A stretch of DNA of 64,000 bases from Brassica napus (taxonomy: Eukaryota; Streptophyta; Magnoliopsida; Brassicales; Brassicaceae). Both the position numbers and the translations under genes were made by a program. Where the stretch lies: positions 45,951,218-46,015,217 of the forward strand of contig NC_063448.1 of NCBI RefSeq assembly GCF_020379485.1, given 5' to 3'. The notes under the pieces are model-generated. The model did no database searches and was not told the DNA's origin. It saw only the letters and a list, made by a program, of their open reading frames with translations. Positions within the stretch are counted from its first letter, which is position 1, and each line of letters starts with the position of its first letter. This document shows positions 56,167 to 64,000 of the stretch, one piece after another.

Positions 56167-56171
56167 CCGCT

Positions 56172-58440
56172 CTACATATACTCCATCTATACTGCACAGG
56201 ACCCCAAGGTTCCAATTTCTTCCTAGGTGAATAACAGATGCTCCCATAACTAAAAATGATGGAGGAAATATCTTCTCAGTTTGCCTGAATCCGGCTATGT
56301 TAGTCTTCAATTTTTCAACTTCAGAGTCACTGCTCGTGCATAAATCGCGGAAAAAACCACTTATCCCCCTGCAATTGCTTTCATGAACATTTCGTGGTAA
56401 TAGTTTCCTTGAAGGCGAACGGAAGGAGGCGCTGCATCATACATGGCAAATCGTGGCTTTTCAAGCCAGAAACTTTCCTTCCTTTCTGTCGATACAGTTA
56501 CGCAAATTTGATCGTACCGTCTGGAAATTCCAATCGTTTGAAATCCAATCAAAACGCATCTTTTCCCGCTGCATCAAGTCGGTATATGGGAAAAGGAGTC
56601 CTACCATTCTCATCAACATGAAGTTCTGAACGAGCACATATATCGACTAAATCCAGTCTTGACTTCAAATTATCCTTTTTTTACCTTGAACATTAAGGAT
56701 CGTGTTCATGAGATTGTCAAAAAAGTTCTTCTCAATATGCATGACATCTAAATTATGCCTTAGCAGATGATCCTCCCAGTATGGCAGATCCCAGAAAATA
56801 CTTTTTTTGTGCCAGTTATGTAGTTCTCCAACAGCATCTACCGGAAAACGCTCATGTCCACCGACGTCTGGCGTCCTTTCTGCACCAAAATCTCTTAGTT
56901 GTATCTTCAAATCTTTCCCACAAATTTCCGGAGGTGGACTGTCAAACACCCTCTTGTTCTTCGTAAACAAATTCCTACTCCTACGATATGGATGATCAGG
57001 TGGTAGGAATCTCCTGTGACAGTCAAACCAACACGTTTTCCTTCCGTGTTTTAGTTGGAAAGCATCAGTGTTATCTTGACAATATGGACATGATAGCCTT
57101 CCATGCGTTGTCCATCCAGACAACATACCATATGCTGGAAAATCACTTATTGTCCACATTAGTACTGCCCGCATTTGAAAGTTTTCTTTACACGAAACAT
57201 CGTATGTTTCAGCACCTTGAGCCCATAGTTGTTGCAACTCATATATTAGTGGCTGAAGAAACACATCAAGTGATCTCTTAGGATGCTCTGGTCCGGGAAC
57301 GAGAATCGAGAGAAACAAAAACTCTCGTCGCAAGCACAAGTTTGGGGGTAGGTTGTATGGTGTAAGAATGACAGGCCATAGAGAATACTGTCTTCCACTC
57401 TTGCCAAACGGACTGAAACCATCAGTACATAATCCAAGATAGACATTTCTTCTCTCATACGCAAAGTCGGATACTTTGATTGGAAATGCTTCCACGCTTT
57501 TGCATCTAAGGATGTCTGATCTCACCATCTGTTGAGTGCTGCTCCGCATGCCATCTCATTGGTTGCGCTGTGCGTTCAGACAGATACAACCTCTGCAACC
57601 TTTCTGTCAAAGGTAAATACCACATCCTATTATATGGCACTGGAACTCTTCCACTCGTATCTTTATAACGAGGCTTTCCACAAATTTGCATGTAACCCGC
57701 TGTTCATCCGCCCTCCAATAAATCATGCAGTTGTCGCTGCATACATCTATTACCTGATACGATAAACCAAGACCAGCTACGAGTTTCTGAACCTCGTAGT
57801 ATGAACCAGGAGCTACATTATCCTCGGGTAGAATACCTTTTACAAAATCAGCAATCGCATCCACACAGTCTTCAGCCAAATTATAATCTGTTTTAATGCC
57901 CATCAATCTTATTGCAGATGATAAAGCTGAATGACCATCTCTGCAACCTTCGTACAATGGTTGCTTTCCAGCATCCAACATATCATAAATCTCCTAGCTT
58001 CTGCATTGGGTAAATCTTCCTCTCTAAAATGATCATTTACCATTTGCTCAGTACCTACACCATAATCTACATCCGTTCTAATTGGTTCTTCTAATCTAAC
58101 CGCTGACTGAGGTTCGCTAGTACTACCATGTTATAATCAGTTTCCCCATGATGATACCAAATATTGTAACTTCGTGTAAACCCACTCAAATATAGATGAG
58201 TCCAAACATCTCACTCTTTAATAACCTTTCTATTTTTACAATTAGAGCAGGGACATCTTAACATACCTGTTTTTTCTTCCGGTTGTCGGTGAACTAACCC
58301 CATGAATTCGGTTATACCTCGTTGGTATTCTTCCGTAAGCAATCTCGTGTTCGGATCCAAATGAGGTCGATCGATCCAAGAACGAAATAATTTGAAGAAG
58401 ACATATTTTTTATGAATCAAATTCGTGTGTAAATAGAGTA
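56172..58440 (-). pseudogene. TNP2 transposase gene, 5' part (Transpos_assoc, Transposase_21), decayed
   Basis: Minus-strand pieces in order: a Transpos_assoc-like N-terminus (RSWIDRPHLDPNTRLLTEEY, LRCPCSNCKNRKVIKE); a stretch at 57981-57610 (GYCL-type IDVCSDNCMIYW); and a Transposase_21 region at 57549-56665 (NVYLGLCTDGFSPFG, PGPEHPKRSLDVFLQPL, GWTTHGRLSCPYC, HNLDVMHIEKNFFDNL). The start of DUF4218 is cut by the gypsy insertion at 56166. Breaks seen: a small insertion near 58390 shifting the first residues, an in-frame TGA near 58208, and frame changes near 58000, 57690, 57480 and 56670. TNP2 would be the transposase of this CACTA family; this copy cannot make it. Confidence 0.85.
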
Positions 58441-58504
58441 AGAGGAGGATGAAGATATGGAGTGAATGAAGAGGAAGAGGAGTGCTTGTATTTATAGTTA
58501 AATC

Positions 58505-58824
58505 CTGCCGACAGACCGAGGAAATTCCGACGGAAACGGCTAGTTCGTCGGAATTTCCTCGGAATTTTGTAAAATCCCCCAACGGTTCTCCAACGGCTAT
58601 AATATTTCCTCGGAACTCATCGGTTTTTCCGAGGAACCCATTTTTCCTCGGAATTTCCTCGGCATATTCCGACGATTAATATTTCCTCGGAATTCCGTCG
58701 GTATATTCCGAGGAAATTCCGAGGAAACCCAATTTTGTGTTTCCTCGGAAATTCCTCGGATATTCCGAGGATTTCATTTTCCGTCGGAATGTCCGTCAGA
58801 ATACCGCTGTTTTCTTGTAGTGTA
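58505..58824 (-). repeat. CACTA right terminal and subterminal repeats
   Basis: The terminus CACTACAAGAAAACAGC (minus strand) ends at 58824. Inward lie many direct and inverted TTCCGAGGAA, TTCCTCGG and TTCCGACGG words, the expected binding region for element-coded proteins. The probable TNP2 transcription start lies at the inner edge (about 58450-58500). Confidence 0.9.
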
Positions 58825-59663
58825 TGCTCTTTATATGGCCTGATGCATATTATCAGTTTATACATGTAAATTCATAATGTCTCCAAGCTTATAGACTTTA
58901 TATTCTTATCCTTATAGATAATGGCTTATATGGCCGAACCTGTGTAGGTAATGGTCTTTCCGGCCGTTATGGCCTTTACGGTTGAGCCATTTATGACATG
59001 GTCTCTTCGGCCGAGTAATGGCCTTTATGGTTTGGCCGTTTAAAACATGGTCTAGACCATAGTAGTACACGAACTTGTAGTATTGAGCATGGTTTATCCT
59101 CTCTTCCCCTCATGAACATACTATAATTTCGTGGTGCTTGAGACAATAAAGCCTTAATGATTTCCCTTTGTGTACATGTTTCACAACGTGAGATCTTTTA
59201 CGGATAATTCTTTGTGCCTTTTCAATATTAATCTTTGCATCAAATTTAGACTTAGGATGGCTAATCCGGTCTTGCCCTAAAGTTTATGATTTCGTGGGAT
59301 ATATCAGTATATAGTCACCACGGCTCTTGCCTCTTATCATACTGATCTGTAGCATAGTATTGATCAGTAGAAGAGTACATAGGTATAGTCTTCCACTTTC
59401 TTTTAAGGTCTTAGGTGATTTTCTTTCAAATCTGAGGAACTTATTTCCTTTGTTTGCCCATTGTTCTATTTAGAAACCATTATATAACTCAATGGGTCCA
59501 CATATTATTGGGTGTATCTAATCCCTTTAGACAATGCCTTGGCCATAGTTTTCTTACTAGGCTACTATACCCCATTCACGATTTCTTACTTGGTAATGCC
59601 ATGCCCTTAGGCGATTCATTATCAATAGAATCATTCATATATTCAGTGGTCAGGCAAGGTAAT
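58825..59663 (-). mobile_element. Inverted internal fragment of the Copia-type family
   Basis: This stretch matches, as reverse complement, about 15395-16335 of the 12621-19064 element. Shared words include TATATGGCCTGATGCATAT, ATAATGTCTCCAAGCTTATAGA, GGTTTATCCTCTCT, TTCGTGGTGCTTGAGACAAT and CACAACGTGAGATCTTTTAC. It has no LTR. The CACTA right end abuts it at 58824/58825, and gypsy element 2 begins at 59664. It is thus a remnant of the DNA into which both inserted. Confidence 0.88.
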
Positions 59664-60168
59664 TGTGAGAGACAAGGTTTCACTTCTTAGATTTAGGTTA
59701 GGTCAAGAGAGATGAATGAGAATCGTGGGCTGAATCCCGTAAATAAACTTGAAGAATGAATATGATTTTATTGATGAGTTGAAAGATGATGAATACAAAG
59801 GAATGTATCTTGTGATGATCAAAGAATACGTAATGCTTTTAATCTAGTACAAAAGTTCATCCATGAAAAAAAAGAGAGCCCTTGTCTTTTATCTTCTCCA
59901 TCTTTATATAGTCTAGGTTTCGTTGGCAACCCTTCAACTGTTCTCCTAGATATTTGGCTTCAATTACGGAGCTCGCTTTAGGCTCCTCTTGACCGAGTCT
60001 CTTAAGGTGTTAGCTCACTTTCTGTCGTGACCTCTGCTATGATGTCTCCCAGGTCCAATCGTCAGCTCGGCTTTCAGCTCCCTTTGTTATGATGGGCTTA
60101 TCGCAACCCACATGCTGCTAGCTCACGCTTATCGGTACCTCACCTGAGGCTCATATTCGGGTCCAACA
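59664..60168 (-). repeat. 3' LTR of gypsy element 2
   Basis: 505 bp with the same termini as the element 1 LTRs. Differences include loss of a few bases near 59818, a changed stretch near 59858-59880 and an added GCT near 60117. Confidence 0.93.
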
Positions 60169-60556
60169 TTTGCCCCCAGCTTCCGAATAAAATCCTTTGT
60201 CTCGGAAGCTAGAATCTAGCTATCGATCTTATCTTTTCGTTAAGATAATGATTAGTTCTTATCCAATTTAGATTCAGCTTACTCGATCTAACGGTCTTTA
60301 TTACGTTTGGCAGAATCTATGGTTCAGATGGAGAGGGTTTGAAATGACTTTTCCGAATCTCGAGAGGTGATGGGATATAAAGCGGTGAACATTAACTGCT
60401 AGCCTTCCACTTTCTCCACGCCTCCGTTCGGTTTTCAAGGTACTTCTCTCTTCTCTCTTTTTACTTTACTGCGATTTTTTTATCTTCCTCGTTACTTTTC
60501 TCTGCAAATTCTCTCCCAAACCTTGCAATCGATTTTCTCCTTAACCTTCCCATACT

Positions 60557-63047
60557 ATGGATCATCCGAAAGAAGGTTCCGGGGAATCCGGGATGCCTCC
60601 CTCTGCTTCTGGAGCTAAACTACTGAAAGTTAAGCAAGAAATCGGCCAAGATGAGGAAGGGGAAAAAGACAGCCAGGGAGGCAATCGCGACCAGAGTTTC
60701 TAAACGGAAGAAGAAAGACGATTCTAGTGGGAGCAGTCCTCACTCGCCTTCGTTGCTGAAAAATCAAGACGTGGTTAACCTCATGGTTCAAGCTCTCGCC
60801 CAAAGGAGCTTGGCCGTGCCTGTAATTCTGACGAAACCCCCGAGACCGCTCCGGAGGGTTGGTTCTGTTGCCATGAGAAGTACATCTCCAAGTCTCACTT
60901 GAGATTTCCTCTTCCGACCCTACTACTGCTTGATCTACTAGATCATTATCAGTTAGCCCTTTCCCAACTCTGTCCCTCGGTTATCCGGGTGATAAACGGC
61001 TTTATCACTAGGTCCAAAGAGGAGGGGGTTAGCGTCGGTCTTACCGAACTTATGAGCCTCTTTCCCTGAAGGAAAGCGCCTCTAAGGAGGGTGGTACCGG
61101 GACCTACTACCTCCCTAGTCGTCCCAATCATGTTATCTTCAGATTCTCTAGTAGTGATGATGACTGGAGGAAGAAGTATTTTTATGTTAAAGTTGATCCT
61201 TCGACGGTTCCTGTGGGTCGGAACCTTAGGGTCACTTGACTAATCCATCTGGTTAGGAATTCTAGGGATATGCTTTTTTTCGTTTTATTCATTTATGGCC
61301 GAGTAACCTTTTGCTCTGATTTACTTGCAGAAATCGAAGATCCCCCGAAGCTCTCTACCAAGCTCACCAGGGCTCTATACCGCAAGTTGCAACAGAGTCC
61401 CTGTACCTGGGTGGCCTACACCACTTCTCGAATAAGTGCAGCCAGATTCCCAGATACCTACAACGCCTCTTTCCAGATCCCATTCCTGCTGAGAACCTGA
61501 GAGTGAGTTCTTGTCCGAACCTTTTCAATGATTTTATCGCTTTGAAGTTTTTAAACTTAAGGATTTCCATTGTTCCAGTTTCGGCAGGCGATTCGGTTGT
61601 ATCGATCTCAACTGGTGCTAGTGCTTCGGGAACTGAAAAGTCTCAGCCAGGTGACATGACTCTGCGACCGTCATTCCGTTCTAGGGGTAACCCCTCTAAA
61701 GCTGCCAGTGCTTCTCATGGAAGCGACAGGAACCAAGGAGGATCGTTCCTTATCTCAATGAAGGAAGTTTTGGACGACGGAGGATCCAAACCTGTTGTCG
61801 AGACTGCTCCAACTGAGGTTGTAGCTCAGGATGCTGCTCCTCTCCCTGAGGTCCAGGTGCCGGAGGCTGACTACCAGGCTCCGAAGGGTACCTTTGAGAT
61901 CGAGCCGTCGAGACACAAGAGGCCCAGGATCGATCAGGGCGGGGCTTCCATCCGTTCTTCTTCCTCGTCCTCTAGAGGAGGGACTGTTGGGTGGAGCTTT
62001 ACCCATTCGAAGCCTGGGTCGATCCTGGATGACTCTTGGGGCCTAGCTGCGATAATGAGGCACCTGAAGAGCGTGGGATGTCCCCTTCCAGCGCTCAAGG
62101 ACCTGACTAACCGAGATGAGTATCTCGATATTGCCCACTGTATGGGTCAGGTACGTGATCTCTATCTGTTATTTGTTTACATTCTTTGGAGACGATGATT
62201 ATATATATATTTTCTTTGGATTTATTGCAGTTGGCTGGGGCTGTTAACAGGGCCCAGCTCAGGTTTGAGAATGCTCTGTGTGCTGCCCCCAATGCTGGTG
62301 AACTTGCTGAGGTTACCGAGATGGTTAAGGCAGCCAAAACCGATCTTGACCAAGCCGGGTTCGAATTTCTGAACTCGAAGCCGAAGTGACGAGGCTAGGC
62401 TCGAAGGCCGATGCTCAGCAAGGAGAGATCGAGAGTCAAAAGCTCGATATCCAGGTGAAGAGCAGGAGGATCAATGATTTAGAGGCTGCTCGAAAGATAG
62501 CTGAGCATCAAGTACGTGAGCTCATTGCCTCATCCCGGGATAGCCAGAAGAACAAGGAAGCTGAAGTCAAGCTGGCTGTCAGGGAAGGGAAGAAAGAAGT
62601 CGCCGAAGCTTACGGCAAGATCCTGGTCTGTGTTAAGGAGAAGTTTGCTAGGAAGAAAGATGAGGTCGACGCTTTGGTGTACGCTCAGGAGCTCCAAGCT
62701 AATGCCGACCTCTTGAAGGATATGCTGAACAACAAGATCCAAGCGTTGAAGAGGAGTACAACCAATTGGTGGCCTTATTACCAGAAGCGACAACTGCGTA
62801 TGAGAAGGCTCAAGTCTCTGACTTCTCGGTCAGCAAGCTTCCTCTTCCCCAGATCTCGGAGAGTTCAGGTACTTTCGAGATTAACATGTTTAATCCATCC
62901 TTTTCTGGGGAGTATGGCTCTAATTTGGGTTTGATGGCTCCTGACTTAGCTCCAGTCGAGGCAGCAATAGGAGGTGACGGCAATGTGATCGATGAGGGAG
63001 TTCCTGCCGGTGCTGGTGATCCGATTCAGGAAGAGAAGGAAGATTGA
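60557..63047 (+). pseudogene. Broken antisense gene of gypsy element 2
   Basis: Nearly identical to 45747-48241 but with frame changes: about 60645 (two bases lost), 60799, 61063, 61239, 61476, 61498, 62357 and 62743 (one base lost at each), plus an in-frame triplet gain near 60925. The single-base losses are within runs of the same base. Splice sites at 61330, 61500, 61580, 62151 and 62230 are kept. No full-length product is possible as sequenced. Confidence 0.88.
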
Positions 63048-63555
63048 GAGCTACGGCTCTTTTAACTTTATGTTTTGTGTTTTTAAGACTTCGCCTAAGG
63101 GCTTTGTTTCGTTATGTTTTGTGACTTAGTGCCTGAGGAGGCCTTTAAACCTTAACGCTTGCTGGATTTCAATAGCCTGGGGAGGTTTTTAAACCCTTTC
63201 TTATGTTTAAATCGTGGCTATTATTTCTGTTTTAAGTTTTTGAACTTAACCTCGTTTCATTTAATTATAGTGATTGCGAATCTCAGATGAGTTGTGCCGT
63301 CATCGTTGAGTCGGATTAGGACCTTTAGTCTTTATTTATGATAAGCATTTAGCTTAATGGATATTCGGTCGTGATAACCTTAAAGAGGAGTTCTTGATTT
63401 TAGCTCGGGGACCTGAGTCCGATTCGTAAGGTTCTGGGACCTGGTTGTTCAGGTTCGTAGGAACCTTTATTTAGATTCATAGGGACCTGAGTTAATTCGA
63501 AGGACTTCGAGGCCTTTGAAGTTTAACGGATGGAATTGAGGAATTTCGGGATTTT
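63048..63555 (+). other. Spacer downstream of the broken antisense gene
   Basis: Counterpart of 48242-48730 in element 1: non-coding DNA with repeated GGACCTG words. No gene seen. Confidence 0.7.
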
Positions 63556-63559
63556 CCTG

Positions 63560-63840
63560 ATTCTTTAGGATTTTAAGACTTTTCGATTTTGATAAGGGTT
63601 TCAAGACCTTCTGGTTTTGATTAGGATTTTAGGACCTGGTTGATTGTTAAGGATTTTAAGACCTTGCTGATTGTTAAGGATTTTAAGACCTTAGTTTATG
63701 TTAAGGATTTTAAGACCTTGTTGATTGTTAAGGATTTTAAGACCTTGCTGATTGTTAAGGATTTTAAGACCTTAGTTTATGTTAAGGATTTTAAGACCTC
63801 TGGGTGTATTAAGGATTTTAAGACCTTAGGTTCAGGTTTT
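63560..63840 (+). repeat. 27-bp tandem repeats, about 10 units
   Basis: Same units as 48730-48960 with an extra block of three consecutive units (81 bp) whose linkers repeat the order TTGNTGATTGTT, TTGCTGATTGTT, TTAGTTTATGTT. The open frame across it (repeating VKDFKTL) is only a by-product. Confidence 0.9.
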
Positions 63841-64000
63841 CAGGGACCTGAATGTATTCGAGATTGTTGAGCTTAGGTCCCGATTTAGGGGGACCTAAAT
63901 TTTCTTGGAGGGTTTTAAGACCTTTGATGTTTATGAAACTGAATCAATCGTTTTATTAATATCAGATATCAGAGAATACATGATTCAGATTATTTACACA

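Larger units (their letters stand above)
40232..58824 (-). mobile_element. CACTA (En/Spm-like) transposon split by a gypsy element
   Basis: The right end is exact: read on the minus strand it starts CACTACAAGAAAACAGCGGT at 58824. TTCCGAGGAA / TTCCTCGG subterminal words fill 58505-58800 on the right and 40290-40330, 40650-40760 and 43420-43470 on the left side and interior. A TNP2-type transposase gene runs on the minus strand across the gypsy insertion, and an ATHILA-ORF1-like gene lies on the plus strand. The left end shows CCGACGGACATT (40232), matching the sequence about 27 bases inside the right terminus, but the terminal CACTA bases are missing there. Without the 11.3-kb gypsy insert it would be about 7.3 kb. 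Confidence 0.78.
59664..64000 (-). mobile_element. Second gypsy element of the same family, cut by the window end
   Basis: It starts with a full LTR (59664-60168), then the same tract, antisense gene and 27-bp repeats as element 1, in the same orientation. Only the 3' third lies in the window; pol and gag would be beyond 64000. The five bases before it are GTAAT (59659-59663), which should recur after its other LTR. Its LTR differs from LTR1/LTR2 by several substitutions and small indels, so it is a separate insertion. Confidence 0.93.

Noticed and set aside
63640..63870. Plus-strand frame with repeated VKDFKTL
   Set aside because: Direct translation of the 27-bp tandem array.

Overview
The window is plant nuclear DNA, almost certainly from a Brassicaceae species and most likely Brassica or a close relative. 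The evidence is the AT-rich, intron-bearing, transposon-dense sequence, a CACTA element ending in CACTACAAGAAAA with TTCCGAGGAA subterminal arrays, a Kaonashi-type MULE carrying a Ulp1-like gene, Stowaway- and hAT-type MITEs, and Ty3/gypsy elements of the Tat type. Only one intact ordinary host-type gene is convincing: a four-exon linker-histone-like (H1/H5 winged-helix) gene at 24619-26736. No rRNA, functional tRNA or CRISPR array was found.

Layout, left to right. 1-12600 is gene-poor AT-rich DNA with a SINE-like tRNA head, an (AT)28 microsatellite, a hAT MITE with perfect 8-bp target duplication (4424-4619), a Stowaway-like MITE (9142-9379), a 400-bp inverted repeat and an unidentified, probably broken transcription unit near 6000-7700. 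12621-19064 is a complete but pol-less Copia-type LTR element (344/346-bp LTRs, ATTAA duplication, broken gag). 19663-22257 is a truncated LINE carrying a small Helitron. 22800-24160 holds a tandem duplication with a MITE in one copy, plus tiny poly(A) insertions. The H1-like gene follows, then AT-rich repeats including a threefold 600-bp tandem repeat (31025-32869).

From 33300 onward the window is nested transposons. A MULE-like block (about 33304-40230) has a broken Ulp1/DUF1985 gene on the plus strand and the C-terminal remnant of a MURA transposase on the minus strand; AAGTCGTC inverted modules fill nearly every intron and flank. A CACTA element (about 40232-58824) carries an ATHILA-ORF1-like gene and a decayed TNP2 transposase gene. 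That transposase gene is split by a young gypsy element (44858-56166) whose two 502-bp LTRs look identical and whose duplication CCGCT matches exactly. The gypsy element has intact gag-protease and pol frames on the minus strand, separated by one in-frame UAG in a tobamovirus-type readthrough context, and an intact four-exon antisense gene on the plus strand. A fragment of the same Copia-type family (58825-59663, inverted) separates the CACTA right end from a second gypsy copy (59664 to beyond the window) whose antisense gene is broken by several small indels.

Inferred order of events: the Copia-type fragment is oldest in the right part; the CACTA end abuts it; gypsy element 1 entered the CACTA transposase exon most recently. 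All readings were made by eye without alignment or database search.
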